DNA from: Antedon mediterranea
Lineage: Eukaryota > Echinodermata > Crinoidea > Comatulida > Antedonidae
Reading direction: 5' to 3'
Assembly: GCF_964355755.1 (NCBI RefSeq)
Contig: NC_092675.1
Span: forward strand, 30,776,912 to 30,840,911
Length of the DNA stretch: 64,000 nt
Shown here in pieces: positions 11,601-21,732 of this stretch. Numbering within the stretch: the stretch's first letter is position 1; each line of letters opens with the position of its first letter. A program made the position numbers and the translations under genes. The notes under the pieces were generated by a model that was not told the DNA's origin, searched no databases, and saw only the letters and a program-made list of their open reading frames with translations.

Positions 11601-14600
11601 TAAAGATAGCAAGTCACGGAACATGGAAAAAACGACCATATCAAACAGATCGATCAGTAATGAGACAATAGGTAATTTTTTATGTTATTATTAAATGAAT
11701 AGCGGTTGGCAGCACAGGAAATTGAGGGGGGTAAATTGTTAAACAATAGAGGTCCAGAATATCTAATGCTATGTTGAAAATAATTGGTGTTATGGTTAGG
11801 GATATATATGTTATTTCTTGTTCTAGTATAATATTTATGAACGGTATTATTAGGAGCGAAAAGGTCGTTTAGATGGCAAGGGAGAAGTGAGTGAGTGGCC
11901 AAAAAAACAAAGACACCTTGCTGGGATAGGTTAATGTCCGAGAGTTTGAGAAGATTGAGTTTGGAGAATAAGTGGGAGGAATGTGACAGTGGATGAGCGC
12001 CAGATATAGTCCTGATAGCTTTTTTTTGTAGGATAGAGAGTTTAATGATGTTTGAAGGGTAAGTGTTGGCCCAGACAATGTTACCATAGCTCAAATAAGG
12101 AAGGATGAGTGTGCAATAAAGGGTCCTGAGAATATTAGTTGGGAGGAAGGAAGAAAGCCTAGAAATGATCCCAAGGTTCTTAGACACTTTGTTCTCAATT
12201 TCTTGGATATGGGGTTTCCATGAGAGAGAGTTGTCGATGATAATGCCAAGAAATTTATTATACTTAACAGAGGGGATTTCTTGATTATCAATAACGACTT
12301 TAAATGGGGACACATCAATACCTCTAGTCAACTGCGGGGTTCCGAATAGGATGTAACTACATTTATTATGATTGAGGGAGAGTTTGTTGGCAATAAAGTA
12401 CTGGGACAAGGGGATAACGTTGGTATTAAAGGTGTCAAAAAGAGTTTGGATATTTTTGTTGGCATGAAAAACTGTAGTGTCATCAGCATATAGAAAAAAA
12501 TTTAGCAGGTTTGAGGTTCGGTGGATATCATTAATGTAAAAGGTGAACAGAAGCGGGCCAAGTAAGGAGCCCTGGGGAACGCCACAGGTGATAGGGCAAA
12601 AATTAGAAATAGAGTTAAAATATTTAGTACATTGGGAGCGGTTAGTGAGATAGCTTTTGAAAACGTTTAAGGCGGGTCCTCGGATTCCATAGTGAGACAA
12701 TTTAAAAAGAAGAATATTATGATCAATGGTGTCGAAAGCCTTGGAAAGGTCGATGAAAAGTCCGATTCCAAATTGACGATTTTCGAATGCATGAATAATT
12801 TTGTTAGTGAGGTCGATCAAAGCCATGGAGGTGTTATGTCCTTTTCTAAAGCCATATTGTCTCTTGAAGAGGATGTTATGTTTGCTGATAAATGAAAATG
12901 TTCTATCATAGATAATTCTTTCCAAGGCTTTCGAAAAGATTGACAGGATGGAGATAGGACGATAGTTAGAAAGGTTGGATTTGGGGCCAGATTTGTAAAC
13001 AGGGGTAACGCGCGCCAGCTTCAACCTGTTCGGAAAAACACCTTTGCAGAGGACAAGATTAAAAATGTGACACAAGGGAAGGGAGATAAGGTTGATAACA
13101 TGTTTAATGGCTTTAGTATGGAAATCATCAGTACCAGGAGCTTTATTGTTATCGAAGGAGGAGATAATTCTTATGATATCCTCTTCTAGGACGGGGGTTA
13201 AGAACATTGATTTCGGATTTGGTTGAGGAAGAAATTCTTTGAAAGAAACATTGCTGGGAGGGATTTTGTTAGCAAGGGAGGGTCCGATTTCGACAAAAAA
13301 ATCATTAAATGCTTTAGAAATAATGACGAGGTCTTTAGTTGGTACTCCGTTACAGTTGACAGGGGTATTGCCTTTGTGTTGGTTTCGGTTTTTATGGTTC
13401 AATAAAGAGTTAATTGATTTCCAGGTTGCCTTAATATCATTTTTTTGCTTGGTGAAAATATCATGAAAGTGGATTCTTTTGGCAATTTTGATAGTGGAGT
13501 TAAGTTTATTACGATATCGTTTATATTTGATTTCATTGGCAGGAGAAGGGCGGTGAAGAAATTTTGCATAGAGTTTATGTTTATACTTTATTGATTTTAG
13601 CAGTCCATTTGACATCCAAGATTTAATTTTTTTGTTCTTGTTTGTATTGTTCCTTTTCAGTAACGGGAAGTGTTGGTCATAAAGGGCTTTAAGTGTGTTA
13701 TCAAAGAGGTCATAAGCAAAGTCAGGATCATTAGAATTAAGGATATCAAACCAAGTTTGATTAGAGACATCATGGTAAAAGTTGTTAAGAGACGTATTGT
13801 TAATCTGTCTGAGAGATGGGATCTCTTCATTGTTTGAGCTAGTGGCAAAACTATCAGAGAGGTTTGAAATATTAAAAACAGGGAGATGATCAGAGATATC
13901 ACTATATAGCAGACCACTTATATGAGAACAATCAAATTGATTTGTAATAATATTATCTAATAATGAGGCTGTGGAATTTGTTATTCTGGATGGTCTGTCG
14001 ATAAGTGGAAGATAGTGATTGCTAAACAGTGTGTTAATGAATTGACGGGCAGTATTGTCGGATTCATGTTTAAGAATGTCAATGTTAAAGTCTCCAAGAA
14101 TATAAACATTTTTATTTTCTTTTGTTAAATTGGAAAGGACAATGTCAAGTTCAATTAAGAATTGATTTGGGTCAGAGGAGGGGGGTCTATATACAGTACC
14201 CACTATAATGTTTTTGTGATGAGGCCGTTTAATTTCAATAAAGATGGATTCGCAGTTGGAAGGGTGTGGGTGTAGGTCACTTCTAATGGAGAATTGTAGA
14301 GTATCAAGGATATACATGGCGACTCCTCCACCGTCTTTATGGGTTCTGTGGTTAGAGACAAAATTATAATTTGGGAGTTGGACCAAAGGATTATCGTACT
14401 TGAGCCAAGTTTCACTTACTCCAATAATATCGAAAGGCAGATTAATGGATGAAAGGAGTTGTTTAATTTCATCAATGTGCTTGAGGATGCTTCTAGAGTT
14501 GAAATGAATAGTGGAGAAGCAATCAGAAAGTGAGTCAACAGGAAATTCATTAGGATCATAATATTGAGAGGGACTGTGGTTGCTGTTGGTGAAAAAATTA

Positions 14601-15949
14601 GAGTCGGGATCAATGTTAGATGTAGAATTGCCAAGGTTCCTGTTAATGTTATGGTTGTCTGAATAGCTGGGCAAGGGGAAGAAGTTTATGTTTGATAATC
14701 GGTCGTGGTACGATGTTCCGTCATCTGCGTTAAGGTTGTACATCAAGTAAAAAATGAAAATATAAAAAGAGAAATCTGTTCAGTGAAAATACTAGTTAAT
14801 ATATAATTTAAAATATATGTATAAAATAAATATAAATAAATATACACTGTATAAATAAATAAACCAATATTAGATCAAACTGAATATTGGAAAAAAGAAA
14901 AATTAACAATGCATAAAAACAAGACTGTCAAAGTAAGGCGAGTTAAGCAGAACTCCGGCAAGGAACTAAAAATTGCAAAACAACAAGAGAACATTATGGA
15001 ATGGTATAAACAATAATGAAAACTACATGAATATGGCAATCAGGCACTTAAACACTTGGATGATAATAGTGTTCAAAGCAATGACACATGGCAATGTAAT
15101 CTGATTATTTAAAGATTTTTTATACTGAGAAACAATGAAGAAAAAAACTAAGATACCAATAAGATATAACACACAAACACACCATCACACACACACCAAC
15201 ACCCATCCACCCACACGCATGCACAAACGTATTGAATATTGAAGCATACAAAGGTCAATACTCTGTGTGAATATGGTAATAACATAAAACAAAAAACAGA
15301 GAAATAAAACACAAACAAATCAAGCCGAAATCGATGGCGAAAATGGGTAAGTAAAATACAAAAGGTGAAAATCATGAGAAAACGTCATAAGAAGTCAATG
15401 CAATGATTATGATGATATTACTTTTTACACAAATGAGCTTACATATTTTTTTTTTACAGAAATGAGAAAAGATGGAAATTGGTGATGATATTCTTACTAG
15501 GCTTGTCTGTTGTGTACTTAATTATAAATATATTGACTTACATCATTGACATTAAAATGGTGAGCACAAATCTTCTAGATACACGTTATAAGAATGTTAT
15601 CAAATAGTGTTTGTAGATTTTTTCTTGGTGGCTTGTAGGCCTTCTGTGTACATGCGACTTACATAGCACAATATGTTAAGGCAAGTTTTTAAACCTCCAT
15701 TCATATATTATAGCATGATTCATATATCATTTTGTATACTTGTTTTTGCAATCTTAAGGAGAATCCAGTCACATTTCTGTATGCACTGTGATCAATATAA
15801 ATCAATATTCTTAAATGTCTGATGTCCTGTTACAGGATGGTGTACTAAATACAACTAAGAAAAAAAGGAAACCAAATCCTTCCCAGGACAAACAAGATGA
15901 AACGCACAAAAATACTGAAAATGAAGGAATTCCATTAATAAAACATTGA
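5674..15949 (+). CDS. MFSD1: MFSD1-like lysosomal MFS transporter, copy B
   Basis: Tandem paralogue of copy A with identical intron phases. Coding exons: 5674-5698, 5866-5969, 6406-6500, 8092-8147, 8657-8800, 8951-9036, 9507-9659, 9789-9910, 10224-10338, 10519-10656, 10988-11127, 15460-15559, 15836-15949; total 463 codons plus stop. An in-frame TAG at 5659-5661 lies upstream of ATG 5674, which supports this start unless an upstream exon is spliced in. Exon 8 lacks two codons relative to copy A, and the C-terminal tail differs most (ends EGIPLIKH, keeping the ExxxLI dileucine motif). The lumenal loop keeps cysteines and sequons NES and NNT. Introns carry a LINE fragment, a MITE and a full LINE that copy A lacks, so those arrived, or were lost from A, after duplication. 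All exons stay open and splice sites are GT-AG, so the gene looks functional. Lysosomal dipeptide transport is inferred from the family. Confidence 0.9.
6256..6346 (-). ncRNA. Dispersed repeat with hammerhead-like core
   Basis: On the minus strand CTGAGGA is followed by one base, a 6-bp stem (GATCAA with TTGGTC, loop AGCATA) and GAAAC. This is the order of hammerhead box 1, helix II and box 2. A diverged copy is at 51613-51720. Helix III and a cleavage triplet are not evident, so catalysis is unproven. Such motifs are known near the ends of Penelope-like retroelements; membership here is inference. Confidence 0.4.
6545..7690 (-). pseudogene. Decayed CR1/L2-type LINE fragment (reverse transcriptase C-terminal half)
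   Basis: Minus-strand translation gives, from about 7665 down, a [19 protein letters not shown] motif, then a palm motif reading HVNDT where YADDT is expected, then [17 protein letters not shown] and a DYCCSVWG-like thumb region. The frame breaks near 7085 and 6900. The catalytic Tyr and first Asp of the palm are altered, so the copy is dead. It is 5'-truncated at a perfect hairpin (7691-7742). Its 3' tail (about 6560-6620) matches the tandem array at 1255-1520. It lies in copy B intron 3. Confidence 0.8.
7691..7742. repeat. Perfect 24-bp-arm hairpin
   Basis: Arms 7691-7714 and 7719-7742 are exact reverse complements around a 4-base loop CATT. The hairpin sits exactly where the LINE fragment sequence stops. 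Confidence 0.9.
8424..8584. mobile_element. Short TIR MITE, family 1 (copy 2)
   Basis: Ends GAACTCTGTTTACA and GTGTATACAGAGCTT are inverted, with the family core GGTAGTGATATGCCCAAA and TGACATCCTCATGTCC between them. It lies in copy B intron 4 and is absent from the matching copy A intron. Confidence 0.75.
9355..9440. repeat. About 30-bp minisatellite x 3
   Basis: Units of AGGGCAAAAGAGAGAAGGGC and AACACAGAGT lie in copy B intron 6. The stretch from 9060 to 9350 before it looks like an old SINE-type insertion (relaxed box-like motifs) but cannot be assigned. Confidence 0.6.
11274..15405 (-). mobile_element. Near full-length CR1/L2-type non-LTR retrotransposon
   Basis: A LINE inserted antisense into copy B intron 11; copy A has only a 125-bp intron there. 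Its 3' end is the low-coordinate side: an AATAAA-bearing tail is followed by TTGAA-type short repeats (11274-11292) instead of poly-A, as in the CR1/L2 groups. One large ORF occupies 11654-14746. About 650 bp of AT-rich 5' sequence (14747-15405) shows no ORF1-like protein. No clear target-site duplication was found, so the outer limits are approximate. Confidence 0.8.
11654..14746 (-). CDS. LINE ORF2: APE endonuclease plus reverse transcriptase, intact
   Basis: An uninterrupted 1030-residue polyprotein for target-primed reverse transcription. The N-terminal apurinic-type endonuclease has its core residues: HFNSRS at 81-86, SETWL at 111-115 (Glu112), GDFN at 218-221 and SDH at 285-287. A linker (about 300-520) leads to reverse transcriptase: [17 protein letters not shown] at 571-587, [10 protein letters not shown] at 630-639, [10 protein letters not shown] at 664-673 (Asp666), [12 protein letters not shown] at 722-733 and YADD at 753-756. 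A thumb region with [16 protein letters not shown] follows. All catalytic positions recognised are present and there is no stop or frameshift, so the copy may be recent and active. Its reading direction opposes the host gene. Confidence 0.92.
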   Translation of the reverse strand: MMYNLNADDGTSYHDRLSNINFFPLPSYSDNHNINRNLGNSTSNIDPDSNFFTNSNHSPSQYYDPNEFPVDSLSDCFSTIHFNSRSILKHIDEIKQLLSSINLPFDIIGVSETWLKYDNPLVQLPNYNFVSNHRTHKDGGGVAMYILDTLQFSIRSDLHPHPSNCESIFIEIKRPHHKNIIVGTVYRPPSSDPNQFLIELDIVLSNLTKENKNVYILGDFNIDILKHESDNTARQFINTLFSNHYLPLIDRPSRITNSTASLLDNIITNQFDCSHISGLLYSDISDHLPVFNISNLSDSFATSSNNEEIPSLRQINNTSLNNFYHDVSNQTWFDILNSNDPDFAYDLFDNTLKALYDQHFPLLKRNNTNKNKKIKSWMSNGLLKSIKYKHKLYAKFLHRPSPANEIKYKRYRNKLNSTIKIAKRIHFHDIFTKQKNDIKATWKSINSLLNHKNRNQHKGNTPVNCNGVPTKDLVIISKAFNDFFVEIGPSLANKIPPSNVSFKEFLPQPNPKSMFLTPVLEEDIIRIISSFDNNKAPGTDDFHTKAIKHVINLISLPLCHIFNLVLCKGVFPNRLKLARVTPVYKSGPKSNLSNYRPISILSIFSKALERIIYDRTFSFISKHNILFKRQYGFRKGHNTSMALIDLTNKIIHAFENRQFGIGLFIDLSKAFDTIDHNILLFKLSHYGIRGPALNVFKSYLTNRSQCTKYFNSISNFCPITCGVPQGSLLGPLLFTFYINDIHRTSNLLNFFLYADDTTVFHANKNIQTLFDTFNTNVIPLSQYFIANKLSLNHNKCSYILFGTPQLTRGIDVSPFKVVIDNQEIPSVKYNKFLGIIIDNSLSWKPHIQEIENKVSKNLGIISRLSSFLPTNILRTLYCTLILPYLSYGNIVWANTYPSNIIKLSILQKKAIRTISGAHPLSHSSHLFSKLNLLKLSDINLSQQGVFVFLATHSLLPCHLNDLFAPNNTVHKYYTRTRNNIYIPNHNTNYFQHSIRYSGPLLFNNLPPSISCAANRYSFNNNIKNYLLSHY

Positions 15950-15988
15950 ATGCGATTTATGTTTTGATAACAAAGAAACAGTAACTGT

Positions 15989-16418
15989 GCACTGTGTTAG
16001 AAAAACCAGCATACTGATAGAAACAGAGTATAAATGGGCACTGTGTTAGAAAAACCAGCATACTGATAGAAACAGAGTATACATGGGCACTGTGTTAGAA
16101 AAACCAGCATACTGATAGAAACAGAGTATACATGGGCACTGTGTTATAAAAACCAGCATACTGATAGAAACAGAGTATAAATGGGCACTGTGTTAGAAAA
16201 ACCAGCATACTGATAGAAACAGAGTATAAATGGGCACTGTGTTAGAAAAACCAGCATACTGATAGAAACAGAGTATAAATGGGCACTGTGTTAGAAAAAC
16301 CAGCATACTGATAGAAACAGAGTATAAATGGGCACTGTGTTAGAAAAACCAGCATACTGATAGAAACAGAGTATAAATGGGCACTGTGTTAGAAAAACCA
16401 GCATACTGATAGACAAAA
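15989..16418. repeat. 49-bp minisatellite, about 8.7 copies
   Basis: Near-identical units containing GCACTGTGTTAGAAAAACC and AGCATACTGATAGAAACAG start 40 bp after the copy B stop codon. The array is therefore probably within its 3' UTR. Variation is limited to a few substitutions. Confidence 0.95.
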
Positions 16419-17654
16419 CAGGCAGGAGGGGCCGTTATGTATAAATTCAATTAACTGTGGAATGTCTTTTTAATAAAGAAGCAATGACACTTGAGAGCGA
16501 TCTCTTTGGGTACATAAAGTTTTGTCATCTGTGTGGGTGCCAAATCTGCAAATTCCACAATTAAAGAATACCTCAACACTCCCGTAATAAGAACATTACT
16601 GCACACTTTAACAATAAATAAAACATAAATACATTTATTAATAATTGTATTTCATCCATGCAGACAGTATAGTATTACCATACAAACAAGCAAATTATTA
16701 AAAGTAATTTACAGTCATCTTATAAAATTGGAAATTCAACTTTTAAGTATGTTTTGGCAGGACCAGCCTACATGCAATTTTTGCTTTGTTTTTTCTTTAT
16801 TTAGTCTTTTTAATATATTACTCTACCGTAATAATAATAATAAATGTGGACTTATAAGAGAGCATAAAATACATAAAGCCTATTATGTGCTTAATGTCAC
16901 CATACATCATAGATTTAAATCCTTGTCTTAATCTTTGTACAATCAGGGAGAGATTGCAATTCTTTATTATTGTGCATTAAATTGTATGCTAGAGTGTCTC
17001 TATGATTTATTATGCAAATACCATGCAAGTCCCCTTTTCCAACAGGTACCCTGTGCAGCCACAATATGCGTAACTGAGTTAGTGATTACGAAATCGTAGA
17101 CTGATTTGCATAAATTACGTATAATGGAAATCTCACTAGCTCTAGTGTGGTTAGTTGAGACGATTCCAGCATATGACCGGAAGTCTTAGTTATTATGATT
17201 GTGTTATGTTATACACTACTATATTGAGAAGTTATACAATAAATTATTTTGATTGTGGCATGATTACAAGCCTTCCGTGTTCTTTCTTACATATTATCTC
17301 AACTCAAAGTGGCTAGTGAGGCCGCAGTTATACCCTGTGTATTTTAAACAAAGTAAAATGGACAGTATTATTATAAAAATTATATAAAAAATACCCTGTA
17401 GACTACAAAGTATAAAGAAATATAAGTTAAATGTGAAATATACCTTGCAGACTATACTGTAGTACGTATAAAGAAACACAAATTATATGTGAAATATAGA
17501 CTATACTGTAGTACAGTATATACTGTATGTGAATCAATGATTATTATATTCTATACTACTGTATGATCAAAATATTGTTTTTTGTTACTTTTGTGTATTG
17601 TTGTGGCGGCAGTAACAGGCCATCATTAATTAAATCGGCAGATCCAGGAACTAT
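16419..17654. other. Intergenic region between convergent MFSD1 copies B and C
   Basis: Holds 3' UTR-like AT-rich sequence for both genes. A degenerate repeat of about 75 bp lies at 17380-17530 (ATATACCTTGCAGACTATAC-like). No supported gene or RNA was seen. Confidence 0.5.
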
Positions 17655-20600
17655 CTAAGCATCCTGTGGTTGTATTGGAGGCAGTAATGGTTCGGTCCCA
17701 TCATACTCAGTAGATCCAGGAACTATCAGAGCATCCTGTGTTTCTGTAGGGCCATCATAGTCAGTAGACTGGATGGACTTTTCAAGCCAATCACTAACAC
17801 GTTTTCGTTTCTCTTTCCTGCTTTCATTTAAGATTCCACCCTGTCAAAAAATCATTGGAAAATCGTTTAACAATAGATATACACAGTATGTATGTATGTA
17901 CTGTAAGAGTAGTGTGTTAAAAATGAATGTGTTTTGAGGTAAATATACAGTACAATATGAATATAGAAAGTAAACTCTATTATTTTAACTTCAAACTTCC
18001 ATCCTGTAAGTAAAACAGCCTCTAATCATGAAGGATACAAACCTTTTTCTTGTCAACAATGTTAAGTAATGCAGCCATTGTTACACAAGCAATTGTGTTG
18101 AATAATAGAAATATCATCACCCATTTATATCGTTCAATTTTGCTGTTGAAAAAAAAACATATTTAAAAATAGCACAATATAAGGTCTAGAGCTCTGTCTA
18201 CATTATCAAGTTAGAAAAAAAAAAATGTACCCAAATATGGTAGTTATATGCCAAAATATGGTAGTGATATGACATCATCATGTCCATATATGTACTACTG
18301 GAGTAACAATTACAACAAATATTCTTACTCTTTGGAATCTCCAACTATTGCACCAACAACAACATTTGAAATACCGATGCCAATCATTTGTATTGATGTA
18401 GTCAAACCCATTGCTGTGCCAACTGTAGCAGGAGGTACAACTAAAGGTATGGAAGGCCACAGACTTGCCTGGTTAAAATAAAAACAGATGCAAATGTTTT
18501 ATGGCAAAATCTGAAAGGTTCTTGCGGCCAAGAGTATGAATATTAGAGTGCATTTTATTAATATTATTTTCACTACCTACCGCTGCAAATGAATATGTAA
18601 CTCCAAGCCACAGTGTACAAACAAGAGCAGTTATGTTGGTAAAAGCTAAAATTCCAAATACTGGAATAGTAAGAAGTCCACAACATAGTGCTAGTATACC
18701 ACGCATTCCAATATAATCCTGGAATTAAACATTGCAGATACTATAAAATCACACTTTTTAGGCTGAAACGTCAATCATGTATTTAAAAGTAGGAAACATT
18801 AATTTCTCTTGAAAACACTAGAAATAAATAAGCATGTTTATTTATAAAATGTATCTCATTGAAAAATGTTTATTTTACCTACTGATAAATGTGATATCCA
18901 CATAACATGAAACATTTAATTTAAGAAGAACTAAGAATTTGTTTAATAAAATGCTGCAGTAATATAATACAAAGACTATCTATAATGATATACTGTATTG
19001 CACTTACAATGACTATCCCAAGAAATGGAGAAAGAACAAGTGAGACATCATATGGAGCTCCAGCATAGTAGGATGGTGTTAAAGAGTCATCAGAATAATT
19101 GTACTTGATTTGAATGTAATCACTATAATAATATTAAAGTTAAAATATTAATGTTCAACTATTATGTTTGGTTAATGTCTTGTGTGTTGGAGCATTGATG
19201 AAGATAATGGACAATGTTTTACCTTGCGTCAGCAACAAAGGGAAAAACACCATTATAAAAAAACATGATTGTTAAAGCCAGCAACCAAAATCGAGATGAA
19301 AAATACACAATATCTTTCAGATGTACTTTCTTAGACTCAGCTTTCACGATTGATTCCTAGGATAAAATTCAAGAATAATTTGAAAAATGTTTATTAGAAA
19401 ATGAGAAAGGTCACTCATCTTGTATATCTTCATCACCTATCACACTATTTCTAGATAAATGCTAAATTTCTAAATACAGTGGATATACACTAATACAGAC
19501 GATTCATCTCAATATACTGTATAACAGGAATCATCATGATAGTTCCAATCACTACAATTAAGCTCTGTCTACACTATCAAACTAGTTTGACAAAAAAAAG
19601 TGATGTGCCCAAATATGGTAGTGATATGCCCAAATATGGTAGTGATATGACATCATCATGTCCATATATGTGTGCAAATGTGTTACCTGTCCTAACTGTT
19701 TTATTCCTGAAACATCTAAAACACTGGTAACAATTGCTGATAGAAATCCAACAGCAACAAGACATGTACCACCCCATAGTGTCCATACAAGACCATGAGC
19801 ATTCTCAAAGTTCTTTGTAAAGAAGAAGTTTAATACACTGCCCTGAAGGTGAATAAATAGTAGTGGTTAGTCATTTGGACGAGTTATTGCTTTTAACTGG
19901 TATACTGCAGTAGTCATTGGTATACTGCAGTATTTTTACATCGAATATAAATCTGACTTAATATGGTAATATCTTCTTTGTAATTTACTTTAAAAACAAT
20001 GTTTTAGTTAATGGTATTTTAAATATACTATAATAAAATGTAATTCTATAAAGAAAAACTCACAGCTCTTGAAAAACTTAATGTAACTCCAAATGCAAAT
20101 GCCAACTCTTTATTCCGAAACCAAAATGCTGTAATTCGATTTTGAACAACTAGAAATAAATAAAATATGAATATTATATGAATTTGATGACATTTCCAAA
20201 ATAATAATAATATAGGTAAGTACATGAAGCCAAGTACGATGATAAAACAGAAACTTTAGTTTGTGATTTTGAACACTTACTTGTTAATGATCCGTTTCCA
20301 GAACCAAATAGCAAACGGCCAAGTAACATGACAGGAAACATGGCGGATGTACCTTTCAACATCGAACCAATAGCAAAAAGGCAAGACCCAAGTAAACAAA
20401 GACCAGAAAATAAAAACAATCCAACTACAAAAAAAGCAAAATATAATAATTTTTAATTAGTTATTAAAAGCGATATTTTCTCTTTCACTTTAATTCAATC
20501 CCAAATTCATTTTTAAACTTTCTTACCAGGGTTACCTAACTTGTCAATCAAAAACCCTGCTCCTATGACAACCAAAGCATTTCTGAAATTAAATAAAATC

Positions 20601-21629
20601 TAATCATATATCTAATAATATTTAATCATATATTAGTCAAATAAGAAATTAAAGCCTTGTCTAATGACTATCAAACTTTATGTGACAAAAAAATGTGATG
20701 TGCTCATATGGACATGATGATGTCATATCACTACCATATTTAGGCACATCACATTTTTTTTCAAACTAGTTTGATAGTGTAGACAGAGTTTTAGGACAAG
20801 TAATAAGAAAAACGTAATAATCATGAAGTAATCTTACGTCCATGCATAAACAGCATACAGCAAGTTGTACTGACTGGAACTAAGTCCGAGGCCACCCTCA
20901 CAAGTAGTATCATTCTTTTTGCAATTATCCTAAATAATAAACAAAATTACAAACTAGTTTATTATCTGGAATAATGTATATGACCAGAAAGTGTCAATAA
21001 TAACATTGTCAACGATATTGTTACCCGGGAACCACAATTGTTTTATTTAAAACGAGTCGGCCTCGAACCCTTGCCGATGTTGTTGGCTCTTTAGGTACGG
21101 TAAACGGCGCCCCTGCCTTAACCGCTCGCCATTTGACTCGCTCAAATGGATAAATTCATTGAAATGATAAAATCTGAGAAAAAGAAAGGTTGACTAACTG
21201 GAGCCTGTAGAGTATCTTGAAGAACGCTTGGCATATCAAAACAGAAGTATGTCCCAAATGTCAACAAACAATTGAAAAATAAAACCACAAAGCGATAATA
21301 ACCTGTTTATAAGAGAAAGAGAAAATTAATGATATCTTAATTTGATCACTGGTATGGGTAAGTTTCCTAAAATGTGCATTAGATTTATTATGATGAGTCA
21401 ATGATGCATTTGAAATGGCCTCTTCTTATTCTTACATTAATATGCATATTCCAGCAAGAACCAGGTCAACAATGTTGCTGCTTCTGTTTGATCACACCTT
21501 TTCAGCTCCTAACTATTTTGAACCAATGGAGGTTTATTAAATAATATTTAAGCTTGAACGATTAGTCTTGAACTAGCCTACTATATAAGCCATGCAATAT
21601 TTACCCTTTGATGAATTTAGCCAAGCCAT
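17655..21629 (-). CDS. MFSD1: MFSD1-like MFS transporter, copy C (divergent)
   Basis: Third family member, on the opposite strand. Coding exons from the 5' end: 21605-21629, 21199-21302, 20838-20929, 20527-20582, 20281-20424, 20064-20149, 19687-19842, 19223-19356, 19008-19122, 18581-18718, 18329-18468, 18043-18142, 17655-17840; total 491 codons plus stop. Ten of the thirteen exon lengths equal those of copy B, and intron phases match, so the homology is certain. Recognisable are the YFCFDMPS stretch in TM1, FLIDKLGN, GRLLFGSGNGS, and a lumenal loop with two cysteines and sequon NDT. The tail is 24 residues longer than in A and B and ends after EPLLPP, a weaker dileucine candidate. The DxxGR-type loop reads DYIGMRG where A and B have DQIGRR, a loss of basic residues that could affect coupling. 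The 25-nt first exon is supported by the identical length in copy B and the AAAGG|GT donor. Transport role is inferred. Confidence 0.9.
18188..18292. mobile_element. Short TIR MITE, family 1 (copy 3, half element)
   Basis: Only the left half is present: AGCTCTGTCTACATTATCAA through the core to TGTCCATATATG, then unrelated sequence. It lies 36 bp from the donor of copy C exon 11 on the minus strand. Confidence 0.65.
19559..19670. mobile_element. Short TIR MITE, family 1 (copy 4, half element)
   Basis: Left half with AGCTCTGTCTACACTATCAA and a short internal duplication of CAAATATGGTAGTGATATG. It ends at TCCATATATG, the same breakpoint as copy 3, and lies 16 bp from copy C exon 7. Confidence 0.7.
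20650..20792. mobile_element. Short TIR MITE, family 1 (copy 5)
   Basis: Full element in copy C intron 3, with inverted ends AAAGCCTTGTCTAATGACTA and TAGTGTAGACAGAGTTTTA and the central CATGATGATGTCATATCAC palindrome. Confidence 0.75.
21000..21145 (-). mobile_element. tRNA-derived SINE (minus strand)
   Basis: On the minus strand an A-box-like TGGCGAGCGGTTAAGGC (about 21116-21132) is followed about 45 bases later by a B-box GGGTTCGAGGCC (about 21061-21072), the spacing of a Pol III promoter from a tRNA-like head. The rest diverges from any tRNA. It lies in copy C intron 2. Confidence 0.55.
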
Positions 21630-21732
21630 GTTTGCAGAAAAAAAGAATTCTTCCCAGAAAAGTCACAAGACCTTCCAGAAAGAGGAAGGGAAGACTGCTG
21701 TTGTTTTGAGAGGGCGGTATATAAAAACAAAC
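21630..21732. promoter_or_regulatory. Bidirectional RCL1 / MFSD1-C promoter
   Basis: Only 103 bp separate the divergent start codons. A TATATAAAA stretch ends a few bases before the RCL1 ATG, too close for a usual TATA box with a 5' UTR. The RCL1 start context AAACATGGCGGC matches the TISU/YY1 element (SAASATGGCGGC) except at one position, which fits a very short 5' UTR. The arrangement is read from the sequence; promoter activity is inference. Confidence 0.6.

Noticed and set aside
17380-17530. Palindromic TACTGTAGTAC-rich stretch as an RNA element
   Set aside because: Similar CTACAGTA strings are common throughout the window; it looks like a decayed short tandem repeat.
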